Of a DNA stretch of 64,000 nucleotides, positions 31,656 to 42,513 are shown piece by piece. Made by a program: the position numbers and the translations under genes. Within the stretch, counting starts at the first letter, position 1, and the number at the start of each line of letters is the position of its first letter. Under the pieces are notes generated by a model, which did no database searches, was not told the origin of the DNA, and saw only the letters and a list, made by a program, of their open reading frames with translations. The stretch is from Adiantum capillus-veneris (taxonomy: Eukaryota > Streptophyta > Polypodiopsida > Polypodiales > Pteridaceae): assembly GCA_014529385.2 (NCBI GenBank), contig CM043949.1, positions 112,735,977 through 112,799,976 of the forward strand, written 5' to 3'.

Positions 31656-31670
31656 AGAGATGAGGATCCT
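31656..31670. repeat. Right 15-bp target duplication of LINE-B3
   Basis: AGAGATGAGGATCCT, identical to 24376-24390. Element X1 sequence resumes right after it. Confidence 0.95.
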
Positions 31671-33457
31671 TGCTTGGCACTAGGGTATGGCTTGTTGACA
31701 GCTCGAAGCGGGGTAATCATTGGTGGAATCATGGGTGGAAGAGTGGAATTGGGTGGAAGGCTAAGACCCAAGGATACCCTTTGGGACCGAGTGAGGACAC
31801 TAGTGGGCTTCTCTACCTGTCTAAACTTGTCATTAGGGACCACCACATGAATAGAAGGTGACGGTTGAGGGATGGCGCTAACTGCTATCAAATTGATTTT
31901 GGGAAAGGTGAATTTAGGTTGGCTCAAAGACATAGATGAGCATTGTTTTGGACAGCCCTTACTATAGTGATTTTGAGCCTCAGGGCAATGTTGGCAAGGA
32001 CACCCTTCTCGCAGAGGACATTTTCTTTGATGATGACCATATTCCCCGCATCTGTAGCAGAAAATGGGCCGATTGGATGGGCAAGTCAGAGGACGAGACG
32101 GTCTCTGCTCTTGCTACATGGAGGTGGAGGCTGAAGTGCAGAAGCTCTGAGGAGCGGAGGGAGCATTAGCATGATAAAAACTTTGAGATGGGAAGTGCTC
32201 GGCATACCTTGCATGGGGGGTGCGTGGCATGTAGTTTTGATAGCCATAGCGGGAAACCATGTTGGATGCAAGTGCTAACTCCTGTTCAAGAGCAAGACCG
32301 AGACTTTGCTATGTTTTCCGCGATCCCTTTAGGTAGTAGCAATCCTTGTCCTCATGTCCAGACTTTTCGCAGAAGTGGCAATAAGCCCGAAGGGGGCATT
32401 TCATGTGGAGGGTGGCCTAGTGAGCGGCATGAGCTACACCAGACAACAACCTTAGACTCCTACTTAATCCTGAGCTCTGCTAACTTCCCCTCTCGAAGAG
32501 AGAAGGATCTCTCCTCTTGAATTCATTGTAACTTTATTGCTTCTAGTTCCTTGCGTAAAGAAGTCAAGGGGTCAAACGGACTTTTCAAGAGTATAGATGT
32601 GAGGTTAGTCATTGAATAGCTTTCTTGGTCCTATCCTAGTAGCAGCGACAAATGCCTCTAGAGTGGATTCAGGTTGCGGCCTCTCTCGAAGTTTTTGCTG
32701 CGAAGTCTTGGGAAGAGCCTTCTCTACCCACTTCTTGATCATAAATTGGTCTGGTTGCTGGGGACGCTTGGCGACTAGAGACTTTGTTCTGCTCATGAGC
32801 TTTGCAAAAGCCTCATTTGGTTGGAGCATCAGGTTTGCCAACTCATCCAGAACTTTCTCTTGGAAGTCACCTGGTCTAAAAGCTTCACAAAACTGTTGTC
32901 CAAGTAGTGAAGTGGTTCGCAGTAAACTGACTGTACTATTTATCGACTAAGTCGTCCAAGGTTGACGAGACGAGCACAAGGTAGGCATCTTCTCTATTCA
33001 AACCACGACCCCCATAGAGAGAGACAAATCTCCTAGCATGGTTGTATGCATCCTTTGTGGAGCGTCCTTTGAAAGTTGGAAACTTTATATTCACCTTAGC
33101 GAGACGCTGGTCAGCTCCTCCATTGATGCCTACTCGGGAGCATGTTGCTCAAGAGTGGGTGAAGATTGTATTGGGGAATGTGGCCTAGGAGGTGAATAAC
33201 TAACTGAGAGAGTGAAGGTTGATGTGTGGGAGGGTAGGGGTACTGAGGCTGGTGGACTTCTACTTGGCACGATAGGTTGACGCTTTCTGTGGTAGTTCTT
33301 CAAAGGGCTCAATAGTGGGCTTTGTCTCTCTTTAGACTTCCTTGTATGTGTCATGCAGTAGCAACAACCCACCCAAACACTGGGCGCCAAGATCCTCGAA
33401 CTTGCAGGATACCACTAAACTATACTCGATTAGACCAAGTTAGACTTGCCTAGACCA
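31671..33457 (-). pseudogene. Element X1: gag with CCHC knuckle
   Basis: The minus strand encodes a gag-like protein of an LTR retroelement. The start region (about 33130-33375) reads MTHTRKSKERQSPLLSPLKN. The capsid-like part (32600-33090) has ALPKTSQQKLRERPQPEST, closely matching the X2 copy at 50.3-50.9 kb. A CCHC knuckle, CYRCGEYGHHQRKC (about 32055), is followed by a second Cys-rich stretch. A Pro/Ser-rich region with PTSVLTRSQRVSLGLSLPPN (about 31820) follows. The frame is broken at several points. The protein continues into 24375 and below on the far side of LINE-B3. Capsid and nucleocapsid functions are inferred from the layout. Confidence 0.65.
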
Positions 33458-33465
33458 CTCCTGCT
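33458..33465. repeat. Left 8-bp target duplication of hAT element
   Basis: CTCCTGCT, repeated exactly at 36814-36821. An 8-bp duplication is the hallmark of hAT transposition. Confidence 0.95.
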
Positions 33466-33727
33466 CATAGTTACCGGGGAACCGCTCCTATAAGGCCTGG
33501 AACGCCGGAACGGCATTCCGGCAAGCTTCAGATGCAAGGAACGTCCCGAAACGACTGGGCCTAGCAGGCAGACAATCACCAAAACGGCGGGTCGGGAACG
33601 GACCGGAACGGCCGGGCAACGGACAACGGAAAGTCCAACGACCATAAACGGGCAGATTCTGGGTGTCTTTTTTTCGGCAGCCCTTATAAATTGCCCCCTC
33701 TCACCCCTTTCATTCACAAGTGCAACA

Positions 33728-33729
<2 letters not shown>

Positions 33730-33764
<35 letters not shown>
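33730..33764 (+). repeat. (CT)n in the hAT leader
   Basis: About 17 CT units followed by a wider CTCTCAAGCT-rich stretch up to about 33990, in the 5' leader of the hAT gene. Confidence 0.9.
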
Positions 33765-33767
<3 letters not shown>

Positions 33768-33999
33768 CTATCAAGCTCTCTCTCCCTTACTCTCAAGCTC
33801 TACCCTCAAGCTCTCAAGCTCTCAAGCTCTCTCCCTTGGGCTTTCCCTCAAGGCTTCAAGCTCTCTCTCCCTTGGTCTCGACTCTCAAGAAGTGAAGCCT
33901 CCCTCTCAAGCTCTCACAGACTCACGGGGTCGAGCCTCTCTCTCAATTTTCAAACCCTCAAGGATCAAGCTCTCTCTTTCTTGGATAATCCAATTATCC

Positions 34000-36210
34000 A
34001 TGGCCTCTTCTTCTCGTACAACCCCCTCCGTTCATGCGGGCAACACCCAAAAGGCAAAGGAATGGTCGTGGTGGGACAAAGTGACCTCGAACGGCATCTT
34101 GTCGGCGGCCGGAGGTTCTCGTGCATGGGCATGCAAGCTATGCTCTTACACGGGGAAAAGGGGGCATGACAAAGTGAGGGCACACTTTCTTCGAGTGTCG
34201 GGACATGAGGTGAGATTTTGCACCAACGTAACCATCATGAAGAGGGAGCATGAGGAAAAGGATCGGCAATTCAACCATAAAGCCAAGCCCGCACGCAAAG
34301 GTATCGACCAAAATGCCATCATTTTTCCTTCTTCTTCTCTACTTGGTGCCGGTGGCGATGGACCTTCATCAGGTCCGATACGTCGCCAAAGGACCCTTGC
34401 CACCTCTTGGGACCCAAAGAAGAAAGAAGAGGTGGATGCCGCCGTGGCCCAATTCTTCTATCACGACCATATTCCAATAGTCGCAACAAGGTATGCTTTA
34501 TGAATCTTCTCTCTCATTTCTTCCGTCATCATCGTTTCCATCACTATGATTTCTAAATTTTAAACTATGAATAATCAATTACCATACTAACCTCTTCTAT
34601 GTGTGATTGAAATAGGTTGGAGTATTGAAAAGTTATGGTGCAACGGATAGGAGAGTACGACATCCGCTATGTGCCGCCATCTTCACAGGCTCTCCGAAGC
34701 ACTTTGCTCGATCGAGAGAAGGGGATCGTGGAGCAAGCAACACTCAATATTCAATGGCTTTGGGCAAAACATGGCATTTCCCTCATTGCCGACGGATAGA
34801 GCGATACAAGGAAGAGATCTATCTATGGCCTCGTCGCATACTGGAGAGGAGAGATGTACTTTGTGCACTCTCATGATGCCACCGAGAGTGGCAAATCCGC
34901 CGGTGTCCTAACTGCACAGTGAAAAGTAGCCATAGAAACGATCGGTGAGCAACACGTGGTGGCCTTTGTCACAGATGGAGAGGCATCAAACAAAGCAGCA
35001 ACTATTGTAGAGGGCCACTATCTGTATGTAACAGTGTGATTTTGCATGTCACACTACTTGAACAACCTTCTAAAAGACATCGGCAAGCTAGAATAGATCG
35101 CTCTAGTCATTGCTAAAGCAGTGAAGATTGTTACTTTCATCAACAATCACAACTTGGTTTGGAGCGAGTACCTTAAGAGGTCGGGCGGCAAAGTGATTCT
35201 AAAGTATTCAAACACCCGCTTCGCATTCAACTTTCTTCTTGTGCGCAAGTTGTCTCAATGTCAAAATGCAATTTGACAAGTCTTCATCATTGATGAGTTC
35301 ACCACCTCCCCCTATGCAAAGACAGTTGTAGGGATTTTGTGCAAGGAGAAGGCAAAGGATCTTGAGTTCTGGAAGGAGCTCAAGAGTATAGACGCACAAG
35401 TAAAACCGATGGTTCATTTGCTTCGAGTTCTGGATGGCATGAACCCTTGCATTGGCAAGGTTTATGAGGCGATGGACCGCATGATCGCACAGCTTGCACA
35501 ACTTGAGCCAAAAGTAGAGCGATATGAGGAGATCCATGCGCTTTGCAACTCGAGGTAGAATTCATATGCCTCTCCTTTACAAGGGGCAACGTACATGGTG
35601 GATCCAGAGTTCCAAGGTGCAGGGCAAGAGACAGATAGAGAAGTCATGAACCAATTTACAGAGATCTTAAACAAGATGGTTCTAAACAGAGATGGGCGAC
35701 GCATTGTCAGAGATCAGTTGAGACAGTACAGAGAGATGTGGGGATCATTTGGCAGTTCAGATGCTCAGATTAATCGCAGGAAGATAGGTTCAGTGCTATG
35801 GTGGGAGGACTATGGCTATGATGGCCTTGAGCTTCAGAGATTGGCGATCCATATTCTCAGCCAATCAGTTAGTATCTCATGCTTGGAGCAATTGTGGCTT
35901 ACCTTTAACCACATTGCTTCCAAGAAGAGGAATCGGCTTAGAGTGGAGAAGGCAAATGATCTTGTCTTTGTCAGCGCAAATTTGAAAATGCTTTGCAAGA
36001 GTGCAGGTAAATACATATCCCTTTACACGGTGGGAGATGGAGCAAGAGGCTCCTCAAGTAGGTGGAGATACAAAAGCACCGACACCAAGCACTTCATCCA
36101 TGGCTGAGGTCGAGTTGTGCGTAGAGCTCGATGATGAGGAATTGGAGGATGTGCATGACGTACAGCCGGCTACTACGAATAGAGAGGCTTCTCAGGCTAG
36201 TGGCTCTTGA
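34000..36210 (+). pseudogene. hAT transposase (BED finger, DUF659, hAT C-terminal), broken
   Basis: The likely start is ATG 34000 (MASSSRTTPSVHAGN...). Exon 1 holds a BED-type finger: W-S-WWDKV, then ACKLCSYTGKRGHDKVRAHF with Cys, Cys and a later His (about 34120-34190). A probable intron runs 34491-34615 (GTATGC...AAATAG). The DUF659 part follows (YVPPSSQALRSTLLDREK, about 34670; VAFVTDGEASNKAA, about 34965). Stops appear where Trp codons are expected, for example ADG*SDTRKR. The C-terminal dimerisation domain is well kept (35595-36000: WWEDYGYDGLELQRLAIHIL, then KKRNRLRVEKANDLVFV). It would bind the terminal repeats and cut and paste the element. Confidence 0.85.
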
Positions 36211-36813
36211 GTCTTCAGTCTTGAGACTCGAGAGTTGCGACTTAAGGACTTCCATTATCCTTACCTTTTTGTATTGCTGCTTGCCCTCTTTGTAGCATCT
36301 TTATGGTATTTTGTCACCTTTGGTCTTTTGGTATTGTGGTTTGGCCCCCTTGTAGTCTCACTATGGTATAGGTCACCTTTGGTTTTTTTGTAGCGCCTTG
36401 GAGGGCCTTGTTAGCCAAAATTAAGCAAAAAAAGTATATTTTGCTCAATGTTATGGCTCAACTGCCAAAGTTTCAAGTCTTATCTCTGACTTCTACTCTT
36501 GCAATTATTTGAGAGCTCTAATATGTAATTGCATGTGTTATTGTGTATGGGCATTGTGTCTGTTGTGTATGTACCATTACCGTGGCGCTGCACATCCCAA
36601 TCAAGTCATAATAAGGTTGAATGGTCTTCAAATCGTGGCTTTTGTGGGTATTAGAGTCAAAGGACTCTAGTACTACTTGTATTCAAACACATAACGCTAA
36701 AAATTGCATTATTTGGGTGTTTTTTCAGCCTCCCGTTCTGTACCGTTCCCGTTCCAGGCCCATTCCGCAGGAAGGCCCATCGCCGTTCCCGTTGTGCGTC
36801 CCAAGCAACTATG

Positions 36814-36821
36814 CTCCTGCT
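36814..36821. repeat. Right 8-bp target duplication of hAT element
   Basis: CTCCTGCT, identical to 33458-33465. Confidence 0.95.
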
Positions 36822-37040
36822 AGATAGGGGAGACTCAGAGACTACACCAACTAAACCAAGTTGGATGAGGCAAAGATAGACTAGACTAAGCTGGACTAGA
36901 GCGAAGCTGAAATAGACCAAGTTGGACGACACAAAACAGACTAGACTAGGCGAGGAGTTGAGCCAGCTAGCTCCTCCACCTGTAGCGCTCAATGGAGTGG
37001 ACAGAAACTTCAGTTGAGGTCCCACCGGACGTACACACCA
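36822..37040 (-). mobile_element. Element X1: 5' leader
   Basis: Rich in the word GACTAGAC and its variants. The right part (TTCAGTTGAGGTCCCACCGG) matches the X2 copy at 59045-59070, where the match also stops. That common boundary probably marks the join to the LTR, which X1 seems to lack. Confidence 0.5.
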
Positions 37041-37103
37041 CTTCACCAAATGATTCTTCAAAACCACAATTTCGAAGTGTGTACACACCACAAAACAAGA
37101 GAC

Positions 37104-37346
37104 ACAAACAACTTTAGCATCGCTAACAAGATTGGCCAAGGAGGTTATGGCTCTGTCTATTATGGGCAAACTACATGGGCAGGTAGGTAAGTTTGTTCGA
37201 ATTCAGTAACTTGGGAATCCTTGTTTAGAGTTGTTTCTATATTGTGCAGCTAATCTTTGGTTTCCTTTGTACATAAATTAACAATCAAGATGATGAACAT
37301 GCAGGCAACTAAAGAGTTTCTGGCTGAGCTGAAGGTGTTGACACAC
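37104..37346 (+). pseudogene. LysM receptor-like kinase fragment (CERK1-like)
   Basis: The first piece (37104-37182) reads TNNFSIANKIGQGGYGSVYY, which contains the glycine-rich loop (GQGGYGSV) that starts a protein-kinase domain, and ends at a GT donor (AGGTAGGTAAG). The second piece (37284-37346) reads IKMMNMQATKEFLAELKVLT, with the ATP-binding Lys region and the start of helix C. Both match the LysM-type chitin/symbiosis receptor kinases, in which these stretches are adjacent. An intron-like gap of about 100 bp separates them. The rest of the kinase is absent and a stop follows at about 37350. It is an exon remnant. Another RLK subfamily is possible but less likely. Confidence 0.65.
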
Positions 37347-37895
37347 TGTAGAAGCCACAACTGAAACCTGCATAGTGTGATCCGAAACACCAGAGCATAC
37401 CCCAGAACAAGTAGCGGGAGTATCCGAGGGACGCCGTACGGAATGTTTCACCCGAAGCTGCTGGCTTTCAGATACTCGTAGCGACGTTAGAGATTCTATT
37501 GTGTCCTTCACCACTCGAGCCCTCTTCTTCTTCTTCTTCTTCTCAAGTAAACTTGATGTATGGGCAATAGATTTTCCTTTTGCTCTGGAGTGCGTACTCT
37601 GCATCTCGGCATCCAGATTCACACGGCTTACATGTATGTTAATAACCCAAGCCAACATAAGAGCTCGAAAGCACTGAAAGCTACAGTGTACCGACTACAC
37701 CTGTGCTCAAAACCTCTTTGCCCGAGACTATAAAGATGTGTAAAGAATCTAATGGAAACCACATGGAATAGTGTGGATGAGACAATAGAGATCGTCGCAG
37801 TGAGAGAACAGTGTAGGTACATCGCATCTTTCCTTACTTTGGCATCTCTGAGCAGGACATGACCAATGCGTGTAGCTGAGTGTGTGACCACGTAC
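37347..37895. other. Unassigned; possible minus-strand exon remnant
   Basis: A minus-strand open stretch (37350-37620) encodes a basic segment with a Lys/Arg run (EKKKKKKRARVVK) that would look like a nuclear signal, but no family was recognised. The rest shows no coding character. It may belong to the same gene as the exon at 37896-38033. Confidence 0.3.
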
Positions 37896-38033
37896 CTTAC
37901 GGAAAAGCTTGAGAACTTCATGGACCATATCCACAGGGACATTATCCGGTAGATTTGCATCTGTCAACGCTGTAAGACCTAGCGTGTGCAGTTGATCTCT
38001 GGATAGAACTTCTCCAAGTGATGGATGAGGCGG
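37896..38033 (-). CDS. 46-codon internal exon of an unrecognised gene
   Basis: The minus strand has acceptor TTACATGCAG just above 38033, then exactly 138 bases (46 codons, phase 0), then donor GTACGT-like (GTACGTGG, below 37896). The reading starts PPHPSLGEVLSRDQLHTLGL and ends VPVDMVHEVLKLFRK. Splice sites and an uninterrupted frame support a real exon. I do not recognise the family. No partner exon is certain in the window. Confidence 0.45.
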
Positions 38034-38114
38034 CTGCATGTAAAAATTCAGAGTGAATTTGGCGTGACTTTTTGATGTCTCAGGCCTACTGATCTGATGG
38101 CTGAGCCAACGTTG

Positions 38115-38205
38115 GATCAATCCGTACGTGCTGATCCGTATTGTACAGCACGTCCGTACTGATCCGTAATGTACACAGACAGATTGCACTGTACGGTCTT
38201 TTTTT
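38115..38205. mobile_element. GTACG-rich element end
   Basis: Two diverged copies of a 28-base unit (CTGATCCGTAWTGTACA core) with further CGTAC words end in a T run. It resembles the termini of the 446-bp element at 4822 and lies at the 5' break of element C1. Confidence 0.4.
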
Positions 38206-38229
38206 TTTCGGGTGGTGCGGCCTCATGGG

Positions 38230-41200
38230 AACGACCACTTGGGTTTACTTCAAGCAAATGTTTGCATCTGCTTGGCTATCAAATGAATTTGAAGCCGATG
38301 TCCTGACAGATTGGCACAAGCTTACAGCAGCTTCGTGCAAGAGCTTGCAGGAGTACAATAGGAGGTTTTGTAAAGCATTACTCTCAGTGACCTCCTACAG
38401 ATTTGTGCCGTTGATAGAGCAGATAGAGAAGTATTGTTGTGGGCTGCCTAAAGGGCTTCGTGATTACTGTACAAAGAACAGAGTGGCTACCCTTACTCAG
38501 CTTATGGAAGTTGCGAACACTGGTCTTGCCCTGTTGAAAGGAGAGGACAGTGGATTTCCGAGCAGTGATAAAGGAGGGTAGCAAAAGAAAAATTCAGCGA
38601 AGAAGCCCTTTGTGAAAACGGCTCCTGATGCGTCACAGGGGTCAGAACAGGCCACCAAAGACAAGGATTCAGCTGGGACTTCTGGAGCGCAAGCAAAGAA
38701 ACAAAAAAGAAAGCCTTTTGTGCGCAAGTCGCTCGAGGAAAAGAAGGTCCTAATGGCTGAGAACAAATGCTTTATATGCGAGCAGCCTGGTCATATTTCT
38801 ATCAATTGTCCACAAAGGAAAAGGCCAGCTGACTCAGAGGATAAAGAAGACCAGAAAGGCAAGAAGCCAAAACTCACGGCAAGTTTAGTGCCAGACATGG
38901 TGGGTGACAGGCCCAGCACAGATGCCAGGGGGTTATGCAGGGCATGGGGTAAAGTTAGGGATCAGACGGCACTCATCTTCTTTGATCCAGGTGCCAAAGC
39001 CAACTTTATCTCACCAGAGTTAGCTATGAAGCTTGGCATCAGAGCTGAAGAGATGGGGTACACAACAGAGGCAAGGTTGGCATGTCCTAGCCACTCAGAG
39101 TGTGTTACTCCCATCATTGGAAAACTGCGTCTGTATATTCAGTCGTATGTGGACACTGAAGAGTTTTACATCATGCCCCTGGAAGGTTGTGACGCCTTGT
39201 TGGGGATCCCGTGGATGTTCCGAGTGCATGGAGTCTTGGATGCCTACAACAAAAAGATCACTGTACAGCATAGGGGCAAAACTCACATCTTGGATGTAAA
39301 GCTTAAAGGAGAGTCAGTCCCTACTGTATCTGCTTCTGCTATCACTTCTGTAATAAAGAATCATCTTTCTGTGTACTTGATTTTTGCACGTGATGTCTCA
39401 GATAGTGATCAGTCAAATTTATCTGTGTTAGATAAAGAAAGGTGAGCATTTTTGCAAAAGTTTAGTGACTGTTTTTCTGATTCATTACCGTCGCAATTGC
39501 CGCCAGAGAGACCTAAGGACCATCGGATAGATTTGGTGCCAGGGTGTAACCCACCAAATAGACCTCCCTACAGGGTTAGTGCGGCGCAGCAGAAAGAGAT
39601 TATGGGCCAGGTTGAGGAGTTATTAGAGAAGGGGTTGATTCAGCCTAGTTCTTCACCCTTTTGCTCCCCAGCGCTCCTAGTGCAGAAGAAGGATGGCTCA
39701 TGGCGCATGTTTATTGATTACCGTGCGTTGAATAAGATACCATCAAGAATAGGTTCCCTATTCCTCACATTGATGATATTCTCGACCGCTTAGAGGGTGC
39801 TGCAATTTTCAGCACCCTCTAAGAGTGAGTACCATCAGATTCGTATAAGCCCAGAGGATGTGCACAAGACTGCGTTTAGAACGACATTTGGTCTTTATGA
39901 GTTTCTAGTGATGCCGTTTGGGCTAACAAATGCTCCTGCCACGTTCAACAGAATGATGGACCGGATTTTCCGCTCGCATCAACAGTTTGTTGGAACATTC
40001 TTCGATGACATGATTGTGTATTCGAACAATGAAGAGGAGCATAGGCGTCGCTTGACCATTGTGTTCGAAGAGCTGCGCAATCACAGGTTACTTGTCAATC
40101 CTAAGAAAAGTGAATTCTTCCTTGAAGAGATCCACTTTCTGGGCCACATAGTCTCAAAGGATGGTGTTAGAATGGATCCCGCAAAGGTTGAAGCTATCAA
40201 GACATGGCCAGACTTGAAGACTGTGCACGATGTCAGGAGCTTCTTGGGATTGTGTTCCTACTATAGAAGGTTTATCAGAAATTTTGCAAAGATAGCATCG
40301 CCTCTTCACGCATTGCAAAAGAAAGAGGTCACTTTCAGATGGACCCAAAAAGAGATTTCAGCTTTTAGTCTCTTAAAGGAAAAGTTGACTTCAGATCCAG
40401 TTATTGTTTTGCCAGACCTCAGGAAGTCATTTGTGGTCCAGTGTGACGCGTGTGGCAGTAGCATCGGAGCAGTGCTAATGCAAGATGGACGGGTAGTAGC
40501 CTATGAAAGCCGAATTTTGCAAGGGCGAGAGAGGACTATGCAAGTCTATGAGAAAGAGCTCTTGGCCGTGATTCATGCGCTTTCTAGCTGGAAGCACTAC
40601 CTCTTAGGTGCTGATTTTGTTGTCCAAACAGATCATCAGACCTTGCGATACTTCTTGACACAGTCAAAGTTATCCGAAAAGCATATGCGATGGGCAAACA
40701 TTCTTTCCATGTTCCACTTCCAGATTATGCATGTGGAAGGCAAGAAGAATGTTGTGGCTGATGCGTTATCAAGAAAGCCACAAATTTCAGCTGTGTCAAT
40801 TCCTTATCATCATGAGTTAGATGACATGAAGGAACAGTATACTGCTGATGAAGATTTTGCAAGGATCTTTGAACAGTTACAAGAGGGGCAACATCACGAG
40901 CACTACCTCCTCAGAGATGGTTTTATGATGATGCATGGCAGACTTTGTGTCACTAGACCACTGCGACATAAGGTCATGGAAGAGAGTCATGTCCCACCGT
41001 ATGCAGGGCATCGTGGCATTGATGCAAAAGTTAAAGCGGTAGAGACATTCTTCTATTGGCCTACCTTGAGGAGAGATGTGGATGCCTTTGTGCGAGCATG
41101 CATAGTTTGCCAAAAAGTCAAGTTTGACAGGCAAAAGGCACCAAGGTTGTTACAACCATTGCCGATTCCGGATAAGCCATGGGAAAGCATTGCTATGGAC

Positions 41201-42343
41201 TTTATCTTTGATCTTCCAAGAACACCAACAGGGAATGATGGTATATGGACCATTATCTGCAGGTTCAGCAAGCAGGCCCATTTTATCCCTGTCAGGAAGA
41301 AGATAAAATCTGATCAGATGGCACGCTTGTTCATGTACAATGTGTTTAAGTACCATGGTATGCCACAATCGATTATCAGTGATCGTGATCCTCGCATGAC
41401 CAGTTTGTTCTGGAGAGGATTGTTTGAGAACATGGGTACTACGCTCAAGTTCTCGTCTTCGTTTCATCCACAAACTGATGGACAGTCAGAAGAGGCTAAT
41501 TCTACTGTCTTAGATCTGCTGAAATGCTATGTCTCAGATAATAAGGGCAAGTGGGAACAGTATTTGCCTATGCTTGAGTATGCGTACAATAATACGGTGC
41601 ATTCCTCTACTGGCAAAGCACCTTTTGAGATTGTTGAAGGCGGCAAAAAGGTTCCTCCCATTTTGCATACAAACGACAAGATCTTTGAGACAGATCGATA
41701 TGTTGAGAACATGGATGAGATGTCTAAGAAGATTAAAGTTGCCTTGGAGAAGACTCTGGCAAAACAGAAAAAGGCTGTTGATCGTCACCGTCGTGAATTG
41801 TTACTATCACCTGGTGATTGGGTTCTCTTAAGGTTCGAAAAGGCAAGGTTAAAGAAGATGAAGGGCAAGGAACGACTGTTTCCTAAGCTCAGCATGCGTT
41901 ACTATGGGCCTTTTCAAGTGCTTGACAAGATCAACGATATGGCTTACAGGCTGAAACTGCCTGATGCGTGGAAGATTCATAATGCGTTTCACGTGAGTCT
42001 TCTAAGACCCTTTGTGGGTGATGTGCCAGAAGATATGCCAGTTGAGGATCAGCCAGAAGTTGAGGAACTTGATGAGATCCTTGTACCTGAGCAAGTTTTG
42101 GCACATAAGGACAGAAAAGTTAAAGGACAAGTTGCAAGACGTTATTTGGTGAAGTTCAAGAACTATCCACCTATGGATGCAAAGTGGATGGAAGAGCATG
42201 AACTGTCAGAGTCACCAAATGTATTGCAGCTTTACCTTGAAGCCTTTGAGTTACAGCCTACTTATGCCCCAACCCAACGTGTGCAAAGGAGGGGTAATGA
42301 TAGAGCTAGTACATCAAATGTACATATGAGTTCAGTGCCATAG
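38230..42343 (+). pseudogene. C1 gag-pol polyprotein
   Basis: One frame runs from a gag capsid part (38230-38578), with TAG at 38579, to the CCHC knuckle CFICEQPGHISINC (about 38770). A protease motif, ALIFFDPGAKANFIS (about 38975), has Pro where Ser/Thr is usual. A TGA stands at 39443. RT begins KDHRIDLVPG and has a frameshift and damaged patch near 39740-39825. It continues with [29 protein letters not shown] and the catalytic FFDD (about 40005). RNase H shows CDACGSSIGAVL, YEKELLAVIHAL and TDHQTLRYF. Integrase has the HHCC finger (H...H...CIVC, about 41000-41115) and D, D, E residues in AMDFIFDLP, ISDRDP and HPQTDGQSEE. A C-terminal chromodomain (about 42070-42215, RRYLVKFKNYPPMDAKWMEE) would guide integration to marked chromatin. 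Confidence 0.9.
39790..39822 (+). repeat. Perfect 13-bp inverted repeat in C1 RT
   Basis: TTAGAGGGTGCTG, then CAATTTT, then CAGCACCCTCTAA. The right arm stands where related C2 has the codons for SKID and destroys the frame. Confidence 0.9.
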
Positions 42344-42500
42344 ATGGAAATGGCAAAAGTATGAAGGCCTCACTAAGTCATTTGTATCTATGTATGTTAC
42401 GACCTTTCTTGCGGATACATGCGATGATAAAAGAGTGTTAATAGCACAAGATCATCAATGGCGTGTATTTATGGTATGCAATCGAGGACGTTTGCGATTT
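42344..42500 (+). other. C1 3' leader
   Basis: Non-coding sequence between the pol stop and the polypurine tract. Nothing further was recognised. Confidence 0.6.
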
Positions 42501-42513
42501 CAAGAGGGGGGTA

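Larger units (their letters stand above)
33466..36813 (+). mobile_element. hAT-superfamily DNA transposon (3348 bp)
   Basis: The ends are CATAGTTACCGGGG at the left and the inverse of CATAGTTGCTTGGG at the right, both followed by GGAAC/GTTCC-rich subterminal sequence. Perfect 8-bp target duplications (CTCCTGCT) flank it. Inside is a plus-strand gene with a BED-like zinc finger, DUF659 and a hAT dimerisation domain. It inserted in the 5' region of element X1. Stops in the transposase make it non-functional. Confidence 0.9.

Noticed and set aside
34625..34911. Two overlapping frames after the hAT intron
   Set aside because: Wrong frames; the DUF659 reading lies in another frame and is broken by stops.
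37278..37658. 126-codon minus-strand frame with a Lys-rich run
   Set aside because: It overlaps the plus-strand kinase fragment and has no recognised domain; only noted as a possible exon remnant.
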